Notes under the pieces: model-generated
What the model saw: the letters and a program-made list of their open reading frames with translations, nothing else
Database searches by the model: none
What the model was told of the DNA's origin: nothing
In this document: piece by piece, positions 53,941 to 63,067 of the stretch
Layout: the number at the start of each line of letters is the position of its first letter
Position numbering within the stretch: the first letter of the stretch is position 1
Made by a program: the position numbers and the translations under genes
NCBI RefSeq assembly: GCF_012726205.1
Contig: NZ_JAASAE010000001.1
Location: 248,001-312,000, forward strand
DNA: 64,000 nucleotides
DNA from: Rhodococcus sp. HNM0569
GTDB lineage: Bacteria; Actinomycetota; Actinomycetes; Mycobacteriales; Mycobacteriaceae
Reading direction: 5' to 3'

Positions 53941-55398
53941 ATGACCGAACCCCACAGCCCCGACACCACCGGTGCAGACCGGTCCACCGCCTCCCCGTCG
54001 GGCGCACCGAAGCCGGCGCCCCAGCCCGGCGCGCACCAGCCCGGCACACCCAAGCCCGGCACACCCAAACCTGGTGTTCCCAAGCCCGGCGCCCCGAAGC
54101 CGTCCGCAGCCGCGACGGGCAAGCCGTCGGCTCCGCGCCCCGGCCCGGCCGCGAACCATGCGGTCGCGACCCCCGCACCGCCCGCGAGCGATCCCTCGAA
54201 GTTCGGACGCGTCGACGACGACGGCACCGCGTGGGTGATCACCGCAGAAGGTGAGCGCAAGATCGGGTCGTGGCAGGCGGGCGACGCCGCCGAGGGGCTC
54301 GCGCACTTCGGGCGCCGTTTCGACGACCTCGCGACCGAGGTCGCGCTTCTCGAGGCGCGGGTCATCGCAGGCAGCGGCGACGCCAAGAAGACGAAGGCCG
54401 CCGCCGAGGCACTCGTCGAGTCGCTGCCCACCGCCGCGGTCATCGGCGATATCGACGCGCTGGCCGAGCGCCTCGCCGTCGTGGTGAAGGAATCCGACAA
54501 CGCCGCCGAATCGGCGCGTCGCCAGCGCGAGCGCACGAGGCACGAGAGTGTGGCCCGCAAAGAGGCGCTCGCGGCGGAGGCCGAGCAGATCGGCGCCGAG
54601 TCGACCCAGTGGAAGGCCGCGGGCGACCGGCTACGCGAGATCCTCGACGAGTGGAAGACCATCCGCGGCGTCGACCGCAAGCTCGACGACGCGCTGTGGC
54701 GGCGCTACTCGAAGGCCCGCGAAGCCTTCAATCGGCGCCGAGGTGCGCACTTCGCCGAACTCGATCGTGAGCGCGCCGCAGCGAAGGCCCGCAAGGAGGA
54801 GCTCGTGGTCCGTGCCGAAGGACTGTCCGGGTCGACGGATTGGGGCGGGACGGCCGCGGCATACCGCGAGCTGATGAGCGAATGGAAGGCCGCGGGCCGC
54901 GCACCGCGCGAAGCGGACGACGCGCTGTGGCGCCGGTTCAAGGGCGCGCAGGACGTCTTCTTCTCGGCCCGCAATGCCGCCTCGTCGGAACGCGACGCCG
55001 AGTTCGAAGAGCACGCGCGCGCCAAGGAAAGTCTGCTCGCGCACGCCGACGCGATCGACCCGCACAAGGATCTCGACGGTGCGCGCGCCGCACTGCGTGA
55101 GCTGCAAGAGAAATGGGACGAGATCGGCAAGGTGCCGCGCGAGCGGATGCACGATCTCGAAGGCCGGCTGCGCGCAGTCGAGCGGAGGGTGCGGGACGCT
55201 GCCGACGCCGAGTGGCGCCGCACCGATCCGGAAGCGCTCGCTCGTGCCGCCCAGTTCCGCGAACGCGTCGCGCAGTTCGAGGAACAGGCCGAGAAGGCGC
55301 GGGCGGCAGGCAACACGAAGGACGCCGAGCGCGCGCTCGCGCAGGCTGCGCAGTGGCGCGAATGGGCCGACGCGGCGGAGGGCGCCGTCGGCGGCTGA
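53941..55398 (+). CDS. DUF349 domain protein (Rv2731-like)
   Basis: 485 residues from the ATG at 53941, with GAGAGG upstream. The first 85 residues are Pro/Ala/Lys-rich with tandem GxPKP units ([20 protein letters not shown]). A segment ending [15 protein letters not shown] leads into long charged helices with repeated DUF349 units, each with a W-K/R pattern such as [20 protein letters not shown] and [20 protein letters not shown]. The whole should be an extended coiled-coil. Function is unknown. It diverges from the dioxygenase-like gene. Confidence 0.88.
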   Translation: MTEPHSPDTTGADRSTASPSGAPKPAPQPGAHQPGTPKPGTPKPGVPKPGAPKPSAAATGKPSAPRPGPAANHAVATPAPPASDPSKFGRVDDDGTAWVITAEGERKIGSWQAGDAAEGLAHFGRRFDDLATEVALLEARVIAGSGDAKKTKAAAEALVESLPTAAVIGDIDALAERLAVVVKESDNAAESARRQRERTRHESVARKEALAAEAEQIGAESTQWKAAGDRLREILDEWKTIRGVDRKLDDALWRRYSKAREAFNRRRGAHFAELDRERAAAKARKEELVVRAEGLSGSTDWGGTAAAYRELMSEWKAAGRAPREADDALWRRFKGAQDVFFSARNAASSERDAEFEEHARAKESLLAHADAIDPHKDLDGARAALRELQEKWDEIGKVPRERMHDLEGRLRAVERRVRDAADAEWRRTDPEALARAAQFRERVAQFEEQAEKARAAGNTKDAERALAQAAQWREWADAAEGAVGG

Positions 55399-55426
55399 GC
55401 CCGCACCGAGCCGCCGTCGGCGGCTC
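55383..55426. terminator. Hairpin and 29-bp duplication between two convergent genes
   Basis: gagccgcc and ggcggctc (55408-55426) pair around a 3-base loop. The core cgccgtcggcggct at 55383, which ends the DUF349 gene before its TGA, recurs at 55412. The hairpin overlaps the stop of the membrane-protein gene on the other strand. Confidence 0.55.
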
Positions 55427-56072
55427 ACCCGTCGCGGCGGCGTTCCTCCGCGTCCCGCTGTTCCTGCTCCGCCGCCGCCCGCCTGCGTGCTTCCTCCGCC
55501 TCGAGTTGCGCCGCGGTCTTGCTCCACACGACCTTCACCCAGTGGAAGGTCAGGACGATCACGGTGAGCCAGCCGAGCACCAGGCCGATCCCGGGGCCCG
55601 ACGCGCCCAGGTCGGGGGCCGTCGTCTGCCTGGACCAGATCGCGAGCATGCCGAGCGCGACGGACACCGCGGTGCCGGCCAGCGCGACCCACGCAAGGGC
55701 CCACCGACGCGTCACGAGCGCGAGCATCGACGCGACCACACCGAACGCGAGCGCGAAGCCCACGAACAGCCGCGACGGCAGGGCGATCGACTCGTCCTGA
55801 GCGTCGGGCGCGAACGTCAGCACGTCCCACCCGTTCGCGGCGCCGGAGTGCGGCAAGGCTATCGATCCGAGGAGCACCAGGACCGCGACCGCCACGACGA
55901 CGGCACGCGCGCCCGGATCGATCTCGCCGGTGACCTTCTTCTCAGCAGCACCGAGGTCGGCCTTCGCCGGGGCATCGAGGTCGGCCTTCGCCGGGGCATC
56001 GAGGTCGGCCTTCGCCGGGGCATCCAGATCGGCCCGGTCGCGCGGAGTCGAGTCCGCCTCGTGGCTGCTCAT
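55425..56072 (-). CDS. Membrane protein (Rv2732c-like)
   Basis: 215 residues from the ATG at 56072, which overlaps the miaB stop (ATGA), so the two are coupled. The first 45 residues are acidic and contain three copies of an eight-residue unit, ADLDAPAK. Four hydrophobic segments follow (about residues 55-75, 95-115, 120-138 and 155-175), then a charged coiled tail ([18 protein letters not shown]). Position and size match Rv2732c (204 residues). Function unknown. Confidence 0.82.
   Translation of the reverse strand: MSSHEADSTPRDRADLDAPAKADLDAPAKADLDAPAKADLGAAEKKVTGEIDPGARAVVVAVAVLVLLGSIALPHSGAANGWDVLTFAPDAQDESIALPSRLFVGFALAFGVVASMLALVTRRWALAWVALAGTAVSVALGMLAIWSRQTTAPDLGASGPGIGLVLGWLTVIVLTFHWVKVVWSKTAAQLEAEEARRRAAAEQEQRDAEERRRDG
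55953..56024 (-). repeat. 24-bp perfect tandem repeat inside the Rv2732c-like gene
   Basis: Three identical 24-bp units (55953-55976, 55977-56000, 56001-56024) encode repeats of ADLDAPAK. The length keeps the frame, so copy number could vary without breaking the gene. Confidence 0.95.
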
Positions 56073-57598
56073 GCCCCACACCCCGTCTGCACGGGCAGCG
56101 GTGCGGGCGCGCCGACCGCAGGCAACCCGAGGCCCACCCCGATCGGTGGTGTCTTGGGCGTACGACCGGCCTCGAACGAATCACCTGCCCGAGTACGGCG
56201 GTGGGTGAGCACCGACGCGTCCGCGACGAGATGGTGCGGCGCCGCGGACGTGATCTCGACCGTCACGACGTCGCCGGGACGGATCTCGCCGTCGAGCGCG
56301 CCCGCCGGACGGAAGTGCACGAGCCTACCGTCGCGCGCGCGGCCGCTGATCCGCGCCGTCTCGGCGTTCTTGCGGCCGTCGTCCGCGGTGACGAGCAGTT
56401 CGACGACGGACCCGACGAGTGCACGGTTCTCGTTCAGCGTGATCTCTTCCTGCAGCGCGATCAGCCGGTTGTAGCGGTCCTGCACGACGGCCTTGGGCAC
56501 CTGGTCGGCCATGTCGGCGGCGGGCGTGCCGGGACGCTTCGAGTACTGGAAGGTGAAGGCGCTGGTGAACCGCGCCCTGCGGACGACGTCGAGGGTCTCC
56601 TGGAAGTCCTCCTCGGTCTCGCCGGGAAATCCCACGATGATGTCGGTGGTGATCGCAGCGTGCGGCATCGCGGCCCGCACCTTGTCGATGATGCCGAGGA
56701 AGCGCGACTTGCGGTACGAGCGGCGCATCGCCTTGAGTACTCGGTCCGAGCCCGACTGCAGCGGCATGTGCAACTGCGGGCACACGTTCGCGGTCTCGGC
56801 CATCGCCTCGATCACGTCGTCGGTGAACTCCGCGGGGTGCGGCGACGTGAAGCGCACGCGTTCGAGCCCCTCGATGTCGCCACATGCGCGCAACAGCGCC
56901 GCGAACGCGCCCCGGTCGCGCGGCTGGTCGGGATCGGCGAACGACACGCCGTAGGCGTTGACGTTCTGGCCGAGCAGAGTCACCTCGGCAACGCCCTGGT
57001 CGACGAGAGCCTGGACCTCGGCGAGTATGTCGCCGGGCCTGCGGTCGACCTCCTTGCCCCGCAGCGACGGCACGATGCAGAAAGTGCACGTGTTGTTGCA
57101 GCCGACCGAGATCGACACCCAGCCCGCGTACGCCGACTCGCGGCGCGCGGGCAATGTCGACGGGAAGGCCTCGAGCGCGTCGAGGATCTCCACCTGGGCC
57201 TCGTCGTTGTGGCGCGCGCGGTCGAGCAGCGCGGGCAGCGACCCGAGGTTGTGTGTCCCGAACACGACGTCGACGTACGGGGCCTTCTTCACCACGGAGT
57301 CGCGGTCCTTCTGCGCGAGACAACCGCCGACGGCGATCTGCATACCCGGACGCGACGCCTTGACCGGCGCGAGATGACTGAGGTTGCCGTAGAGCTTGTT
57401 GTCCGCGTTCTCGCGCACCGCGCACGTGTTGAACACGACCAGGTCGGGCTCGTCCTGCGGACCGGCCTTGCGGTAGCCCGCGTCCTCGAGCAGACCACCG
57501 AGGCGCTCGGAGTCGTGCACATTCATCTGGCACCCGAACGTGCGCACCTCGTAGGTGCGCAAGCCGGCGCCGCCCGCTGCTGCGTCTTGCGTGTCCAC
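56069..57598 (-). CDS. miaB: tRNA-2-methylthio-N6-dimethylallyladenosine synthase MiaB
   Basis: 509 residues from the GTG at 57598. The N-terminal domain has its three cluster Cys in [22 protein letters not shown] and VGGCLAQKD. The radical-SAM motif is [23 protein letters not shown] domain lies near 390-455 and a Pro/Gly-rich tail of about 50 residues follows. It adds a methylthio group to the A37 made by MiaA. The gene reads away from gluA. Confidence 0.95.
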   Translation of the reverse strand: MDTQDAAAGGAGLRTYEVRTFGCQMNVHDSERLGGLLEDAGYRKAGPQDEPDLVVFNTCAVRENADNKLYGNLSHLAPVKASRPGMQIAVGGCLAQKDRDSVVKKAPYVDVVFGTHNLGSLPALLDRARHNDEAQVEILDALEAFPSTLPARRESAYAGWVSISVGCNNTCTFCIVPSLRGKEVDRRPGDILAEVQALVDQGVAEVTLLGQNVNAYGVSFADPDQPRDRGAFAALLRACGDIEGLERVRFTSPHPAEFTDDVIEAMAETANVCPQLHMPLQSGSDRVLKAMRRSYRKSRFLGIIDKVRAAMPHAAITTDIIVGFPGETEEDFQETLDVVRRARFTSAFTFQYSKRPGTPAADMADQVPKAVVQDRYNRLIALQEEITLNENRALVGSVVELLVTADDGRKNAETARISGRARDGRLVHFRPAGALDGEIRPGDVVTVEITSAAPHHLVADASVLTHRRTRAGDSFEAGRTPKTPPIGVGLGLPAVGAPAPLPVQTGCGA

Positions 57599-57768
57599 GC
57601 GTTCCAGGGTACGGCCCGTCGCGGACCCTGCTCGCCTGCGGTGGCGAGGCACACCGCGCGGGGCGCTCGCCCCAAGAGACAGTAAAGTGCGTCCCCGTTC
57701 CCTCGCGGCGACGGCGTATGTGCGCACCTCCGCGCGAAACCCACCATCTGGACTTAAGGTTCTCGACT

Positions 57769-58545
57769 ATGACGAACGCCGACGACAACACGCCCGACGA
57801 CGGCGCCACTCCGTCCATGATCTCGATGCAGCACGTCGACAAGACGTTCGGTTCGCTGCACGTGCTCAAGGACATCGAGCTCGAGGTGCCCGCAGGTCAG
57901 GTCGTGATCGTGCTCGGTCCGTCGGGCTCGGGCAAGTCGACACTGTGCCGCACGATCAACCGGCTCGAGCCGATCGACTCGGGCACGATCGCGATCGACG
58001 GCAAGCCGCTTCCCGCCGAAGGGCGCGCCCTCGCGAAACTGCGCGCCGACGTCGGGATGGTGTTCCAGTCGTTCAACCTGTTCGCCCACAAGACGATCCT
58101 CGAGAACGTCACGCTCGGGCCCGTCAAGGTCCGCAAGGTGGGCAAGGACGACGCCCGCACGCGCGCCCTCGAACTCCTCGACCGCGTCGGCATCGCGAAC
58201 CAGGCCGACAAGTACCCCGCACAACTGTCGGGTGGTCAGCAGCAGCGCGTCGCGATCGCCCGCGCGCTGGCGATGGGCCCCAAGGTGATGCTGTTCGACG
58301 AACCGACGTCGGCGCTCGACCCCGAGATGGTCAACGAAGTCCTCGACGTCATGACCGCGCTCGCGAAGGAAGGCATGACGATGCTCGTCGTCACGCACGA
58401 GATGGGCTTCGCCCGACGAGCGGGCGACCGCGTGCTGTTCATGTCGGACGGCGAGATCGTCGAGGACACCGACCCCGAGACGTTCTTCACCGACCCTCGC
58501 TCGGACCGGGCGAAGGACTTCCTCGGCAAGATCCTGAGTCACTGA
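57769..58545 (+). CDS. gluA: Glutamate ABC transporter ATP-binding protein
   Basis: 258 residues from the ATG at 57769 with AAGG upstream; an ATG at 57817 is also possible. Walker A is GPSGSGKST (about 48-56), the Q-loop is [12 protein letters not shown], the signature is [15 protein letters not shown], and Walker B is [14 protein letters not shown]. This is the polar-amino-acid subfamily. It energises uptake through GluC and GluD. The 170-bp gap before it, shared with divergent miaB, holds the operon promoter. Confidence 0.93.
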   Translation: MTNADDNTPDDGATPSMISMQHVDKTFGSLHVLKDIELEVPAGQVVIVLGPSGSGKSTLCRTINRLEPIDSGTIAIDGKPLPAEGRALAKLRADVGMVFQSFNLFAHKTILENVTLGPVKVRKVGKDDARTRALELLDRVGIANQADKYPAQLSGGQQQRVAIARALAMGPKVMLFDEPTSALDPEMVNEVLDVMTALAKEGMTMLVVTHEMGFARRAGDRVLFMSDGEIVEDTDPETFFTDPRSDRAKDFLGKILSH

Positions 58546-58623
58546 TCTGCAGGATCCGGGCGAGTCACCGACCGGCACCGGCTTCGAAGTACGACACGGT
58601 TTCACACCAGAGAAGGGAACTCG

Positions 58624-59457
58624 ATGAGGATCAATCGTTCGATCCGAGTGGGAATCGCAGCGCTCGCCGTCGCGTTCGTGGCCACCGCGTGCGGCGGCGA
58701 CGAGCAGAAGAGCGCGTCGCAGAGTGCCGCGGAAGGCAATCTGACGGTCGGTATCAAGTTCGACCAGCCCGGGCTCGGCCTGCGCAATCCGGACGGCACG
58801 TTCAGCGGATTCGACGTCGAGGTGGCGCAGTACGTGGCCGACAAGCTCGGCGTCGCGCCCGAGAACATCACGTGGAAGGAAGCGCCTTCCGCGCAGCGCG
58901 AGACGCTCATCGAGAACGGCGAAGTCGACTACGTCGTCGCGACCTATTCGATCACCGACGCCCGCAAGGAGAAGGTCGACTTCGCCGGCCCGTACTTCGT
59001 CGCCGGCCAGTCGCTGCTCGTGCGGTCCGACAACACCGACATCACCGGCCCCGAGTCGCTGTCCGGCGGCAAGCGCCTGTGCTCGGTCACCGGCTCGACG
59101 CCCGCGCAGAACATCACCGACAACTACGCGGGCGACGTCCAGCTGCAGCCGTACGACACGTACTCCGCATGCGTCGAGGCGCTGCGCAACGGCTCGGTCG
59201 ACGCCGTCACCACCGACGACATCATCCTCGCCGGCTACGCCGCGCAGTATCCCGGTGAGCTCGAGGTCGTCGGCGAGCCGTTCACCGAGGAGCGCTACGG
59301 CATCGGCCTCGCGAAGGGCGACGACGAGTCGCGCGGCAAGATCAACGACGCGATCCAGTCGATGATCGACGACGGTTCGTGGGCAACCGCATTCGACGAG
59401 ACCGTCGGCGCGTCCGGCTACCCGCTGCCGTCGCCGCCCACGGTCGACCGCTACTGA
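58624..59457 (+). CDS. gluB: Glutamate-binding lipoprotein
   Basis: 277 residues from the ATG at 58624, behind AGAAGGGA. The signal peptide ends in a lipobox VATAC (Cys about residue 23). The mature part is a type II periplasmic-binding fold with NLTVGIKFDQPGLGL, FSGFDVEVAQYVADKLG and VDYVVATYSITDARK (ligand-binding Arg/Thr). It is close to corynebacterial GluB in layout. It is tethered outside the membrane and delivers glutamate to GluCD. Confidence 0.92.
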   Translation: MRINRSIRVGIAALAVAFVATACGGDEQKSASQSAAEGNLTVGIKFDQPGLGLRNPDGTFSGFDVEVAQYVADKLGVAPENITWKEAPSAQRETLIENGEVDYVVATYSITDARKEKVDFAGPYFVAGQSLLVRSDNTDITGPESLSGGKRLCSVTGSTPAQNITDNYAGDVQLQPYDTYSACVEALRNGSVDAVTTDDIILAGYAAQYPGELEVVGEPFTEERYGIGLAKGDDESRGKINDAIQSMIDDGSWATAFDETVGASGYPLPSPPTVDRY

Positions 59458-59474
59458 ACCACCCCCGTGCGCAT

Positions 59475-59510
59475 CCCGGTCCGGTCCGGCCGAACGTCGA
59501 CCGGACCGGG
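59475..59510 (+). terminator. Hairpin between gluB and gluC
   Basis: Perfect 12-bp arms (cccggtccggtc / gaccggaccggg) flank a 12-base loop, 18 bp past the gluB stop. It could partly stop transcription or protect the gluAB message, giving more binding protein than permease. Confidence 0.7.
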
Positions 59511-59549
59511 GGCACACGAGCCTGACCACCCAGATCCGGGAGAGGGTTA

Positions 59550-60230
59550 GTGAATCTACTGAGCAAGTACGGCGATCAGCTGATCGACGCGTTCTGGATG
59601 ACGGTGAAACTCACCGCGCTCTCGGCCGTCGGTGCACTGATCATCGGCACCGTCCTGGCCGCGATGCGCGTGTCCCCCGTGCCGGTCGCCCGCTGGATCG
59701 GCGCGGCGTACGTCACGATCTTCCGGAACACCCCGCTGACCCTGATCATCATCTTCTGCTCGTTCGGGCTCTTCCAGACGATGGGTGTCGCGCTCGCTGC
59801 CGAGGAGTCGCCGACCTTCCTCGCCGACAACAACTTCCGGCTCGCCGTGCTCGGCCTGAGTGTCTACACCGCGGCGTTCGTGTGCGAGTCGCTGCGCTCG
59901 GGTATCAACACGGTCAACGTCGGTCAGTCCGAAGCCGGTCGCTCGCTCGGTCTCACGTTCGCACAGAACCTGCGGCTCGTCGTCCTGCCGCAGGCATTCC
60001 GCGCGGTTCTCGCGCCCCTCGGCAGCGTGCTGATCGCGCTGACGAAGAACACGACCATCGCGTCGGTCATCGGCGTCGCGGAAGCGTCGCTGCTGATGAA
60101 GACGATGATCGAGAACGAAGCCGCGATCTTCGTCGTCGGCGGCATCTTCGCTCTCGGCTTCGTCGTCCTGACCCTGCCGATGGGTCTGCTGTTCGGATAC
60201 CTGAGCAAGCGATTCGAGGTCGCCCGATGA
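59550..60230 (+). CDS. gluC: Glutamate ABC transporter permease GluC
   Basis: 226 residues from a GTG at 59550 behind GGGAGAGG. It has five membrane segments and the amino-acid-permease motif ESLRSGINTVNVGQSEAGRS (EAA loop, about 113-132). FRNTPLTLIIIF is the family N-terminal contact. It forms the pore with GluD, whose start overlaps its stop (ATGA). Confidence 0.93.
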   Translation: MNLLSKYGDQLIDAFWMTVKLTALSAVGALIIGTVLAAMRVSPVPVARWIGAAYVTIFRNTPLTLIIIFCSFGLFQTMGVALAAEESPTFLADNNFRLAVLGLSVYTAAFVCESLRSGINTVNVGQSEAGRSLGLTFAQNLRLVVLPQAFRAVLAPLGSVLIALTKNTTIASVIGVAEASLLMKTMIENEAAIFVVGGIFALGFVVLTLPMGLLFGYLSKRFEVAR

Positions 60231-61114
60231 GCCAAGCCACAGTCCTCTACGACGCCCCGGGCCCGAAGGCGAAGACCCTTTACCGCGGCGCGTCCGCGAT
60301 CGTCGCCCTGCTCGTCGTCGGCGTCGGATATCTCGTCTACGCCGCACTCGACGACAAGGGTCAGCTCACCTCCGACAAGTGGAAGCCGTTCACCGATTCC
60401 ACGTCGTGGACCACGTACCTGCTGCCCGGCATCCGCGGCACGCTGATCGCCGCGGCCGTGTCGATCGTGCTCGCGCTGATCCTCGGCGCCGTCCTCGGAA
60501 TCGCGCGACTGTCCGACCACCGCATCATCCGCACCGTCGCGGGTTTCGTCGTCGAACTGTTCCGTGCGATCCCGGTCCTGATCCTGATGCTCTTCGCGTA
60601 CCAGGTGTTCGCCGAGTACCAGGTCTTCAAATCCAAATATCTCGCACTCGCGGCGGTCATCGTCGGTCTCACGCTCTACAACGGCTCCGTCATCGCCGAG
60701 ATCGTGCGCGCAGGCATCAAGTCGCTCCCGAAGGGACAGTCCGAAGCCGCATACGCGCTCGGCATGCGCAAGAGCCAGGTCATGGCGACGATCCTGCTGC
60801 CGCAGGCGGTCACCGCGATGCTGCCTGCGATCATCTCGCAGATGGTCGTGGCGCTGAAGGACTCCGCGCTCGGCTACCTCATCGGGTACGTCGAGGTCGT
60901 CCGCTCCGGCCAGCAACTCGGCGCCTTCTACGGCAACTACCTGCCGTCGCTCGTCGTCGTCGCCGTGATCATGATCGCGCTGAACACCGCGCTCACCTAC
61001 CTCGCGACGTGGGTCGAGAAGCGCCTGCGGGCCGGCAAGCGCGGCACGCAGGCCGTCGCGCCCGACGCTGCGGCCAATGTGCCAGGCATGGACCTCACCG
61101 ACACGAAACGCTGA
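60227..61114 (+). CDS. gluD: Glutamate ABC transporter permease GluD
   Basis: 295 residues from the ATG at 60227, overlapping the gluC stop by 4 bp. Compared with GluC it has an extra N-terminal membrane segment (about 25-45). It has FRAIPVLILMLFAYQVF and the EAA loop AEIVRAGIKSLPKGQSEAAY. The C-terminal tail is polar. It is the second half of the glutamate channel. Confidence 0.93.
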   Translation: MSQATVLYDAPGPKAKTLYRGASAIVALLVVGVGYLVYAALDDKGQLTSDKWKPFTDSTSWTTYLLPGIRGTLIAAAVSIVLALILGAVLGIARLSDHRIIRTVAGFVVELFRAIPVLILMLFAYQVFAEYQVFKSKYLALAAVIVGLTLYNGSVIAEIVRAGIKSLPKGQSEAAYALGMRKSQVMATILLPQAVTAMLPAIISQMVVALKDSALGYLIGYVEVVRSGQQLGAFYGNYLPSLVVVAVIMIALNTALTYLATWVEKRLRAGKRGTQAVAPDAAANVPGMDLTDTKR

Positions 61115-61174
61115 GACACAGGGAATTCGGGCCCTCTCGCCCGCCCGGGCCGGTCCGTGTCGCATGATGTGGGC

Positions 61175-61564
61175 GTGACGTCGACGCTGCGCATGCTGAT
61201 CCTGGTCGCACTCGGTGCGTCCGGTCTGTTCACCGGCATCGCGCTCGTCTCCGATTCGTCGGGGCGCACGATGGGATGGGACACGAGCATGCTCCCGGAC
61301 TGGCACACGTGGGACTACCGCTGGGCCGGACTGTTCACCCTGGTCGCATTCGGGGTGCTGCCGCTGTTGTGCGCCGCCGGCATCGTGTACCAGGCGCCGC
61401 ACATGCCGCTCGCGGCGGCCGGCATCGGACTGCTGCTCGTCGTGTGGGTCGTGTGGCAGATCGTGGTACTCGAGATCCGCGCACCGTACGCACACCTCGT
61501 CCTCGCGGCGGCAGGACTCGTCCTGGCCGCCACAGGCGTACGACGCCGCGGTGGCGCCGACTGA
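61175..61564 (+). CDS. Small membrane protein of unknown function
   Basis: 129 residues from a GTG at 61175; GTGs at 61157 and 61169 are alternatives. Four hydrophobic segments lie at about 5-25, 48-70, 77-97 and 102-122, linked by short loops, with DWHTWDYRW before the second. No family was recognised. It follows gluD by 60 bp and may be cotranscribed with the glu operon. Confidence 0.65.
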   Translation: MTSTLRMLILVALGASGLFTGIALVSDSSGRTMGWDTSMLPDWHTWDYRWAGLFTLVAFGVLPLLCAAGIVYQAPHMPLAAAGIGLLLVVWVVWQIVVLEIRAPYAHLVLAAAGLVLAATGVRRRGGAD

Positions 61565-61570
61565 CCGCCG

Positions 61571-63067
61571 TCACACCTGCCGGTACGGCGCGGCCGAAAA
61601 CCTGCCGTTGCGTTCGCGGAACGACGCGCCCGTGCCCGGCCACAACAACGTCAAACGGTGACTGCGCGGATCGACGTACCAGCTCTCGCACCCGCCACGC
61701 AGCCACACCGTCGACTCTGCCCGCGTGTCGATCTCACGGGTGTACTCGGCCTCCGCGTCCTCGGTGACTTCGAGGCACAATCCAGGATCCGCGGCCAACG
61801 TGTCGAGCGCGCCGAGCACGTAGTCGATCTGTGTCTCGATCATGTACAGCGCCGAGTTGTGGCCGAGCGCGGCATTCGGTCCGTCGAGCACGAACATGTC
61901 GGGAAAACCGTGTACCGCGGTCGACGCGTACGACGTCATACCGCGGCTCCACCGCTGTGCGAGGGTCGTGCCGCCCCGTCCGACGACACGCTGCGCGAAG
62001 GGCATGTCGGTAGCGAAGAAGCCGGTCGCCGCGACGACGGTGTCGACGGTGTACCGGGCTCCACTCGCGGCCACGACGGCATCGCCGTCGATGCGGGCCA
62101 GGGCGGACGGTTCGAACGTCACGTGCGGCTCGCCGAGCGCGGGATAGAAGTCGTCGCTCAGCAGGATCCTCTTGCATCCGATCTCGTAGGACGGCGTCAG
62201 CAGACCCCGCAATCGCGCATCCGGAACCTGGCGCCGGAGATGTCCGAGGGCCTTCTCGCGGATCTGTTCGAGTTCGTCGCCCGGGCCGAGCCGCTCGCGC
62301 ACGTTGACGTCGGCATCCGCGAACAAGTCGTCGCGCTCGGCGCGCGCCGTGCTCTCGTCGCGGCGCATACGCCGTTCTTCGTCGCTGTAGCGCCGGTTGC
62401 CGCGCGGCACGATCCACGGCGGCGTGCGGGACAGCACGACGACCGAACGCGCCGAGCGCGCGAGCTGCGGCACGATCTGCACCGCCGACGCTCCCGTACC
62501 CACGACCGCCACCGCCGCGCCCTCGATGGGCGCCGACGAATCCCACGCCGCGGAGTGGAACAACGAGCCGGGGAATTCGTCGACGCCGTCGACGTCCGGC
62601 AGACGCGGTTCGGACAGCCTGCCCACCGCGGTGACGAGCACCCGCGCGAGCACGGTGCCTGTGGTGGTCGCCACCAGCCAGCGGCGTTGCTCGTCGTCGA
62701 AGCGGGCCTCGACGACCTCGGTGTGCAGCCGGATGTGCGGGGCCAGCCCCTCGTCCCGCACCGTGTCACGCAGGTACCGCGCGATCTCGTGACCGTCGGC
62801 GAACAACGAGGACCAGTCCCCCGGCGGCCGGAACGAGTACTCGTAGATGCGCGCAGGCACGTCGCACGCGACCCCCGGATACCGGTTGTCGCGCCACGTG
62901 CCGCCGACGTCGGCTGCCCGTTCGAGCACGACGAAGGTGTCGCGACCACGGCGCGCGAGGCGCGTCGCCATCCCGATACCGGCCAGGCCCGCGCCGACGA
63001 TCGCCACGTCGACGACCTCGAGCCGAGTGTCCTCCGCGGCCCGGGTTGCAGTACGCGCGTCGTTCAC
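61571..63067 (-). CDS. Flavin-containing monooxygenase, Baeyer-Villiger type
   Basis: 498 residues from the GTG at 63067. The FAD loop is VAIVGAGLAGIGMATRL (about 20-36). The Baeyer-Villiger fingerprint FxGxxxHxxxW is present as FPGSLFHSAAWD (about 165-176). The NADPH loop is VAVVGTGASAVQI. C-terminal VVAATGFFATDMPF and GPNAALGHNS fit the class. It inserts oxygen into a ketone or oxidises a heteroatom, using NADPH. Its start overlaps the stop of the CofH-like gene (GTGA), so both are read from one message. Confidence 0.88.
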   Translation of the reverse strand: MNDARTATRAAEDTRLEVVDVAIVGAGLAGIGMATRLARRGRDTFVVLERAADVGGTWRDNRYPGVACDVPARIYEYSFRPPGDWSSLFADGHEIARYLRDTVRDEGLAPHIRLHTEVVEARFDDEQRRWLVATTTGTVLARVLVTAVGRLSEPRLPDVDGVDEFPGSLFHSAAWDSSAPIEGAAVAVVGTGASAVQIVPQLARSARSVVVLSRTPPWIVPRGNRRYSDEERRMRRDESTARAERDDLFADADVNVRERLGPGDELEQIREKALGHLRRQVPDARLRGLLTPSYEIGCKRILLSDDFYPALGEPHVTFEPSALARIDGDAVVAASGARYTVDTVVAATGFFATDMPFAQRVVGRGGTTLAQRWSRGMTSYASTAVHGFPDMFVLDGPNAALGHNSALYMIETQIDYVLGALDTLAADPGLCLEVTEDAEAEYTREIDTRAESTVWLRGGCESWYVDPRSHRLTLLWPGTGASFRERNGRFSAAPYRQV

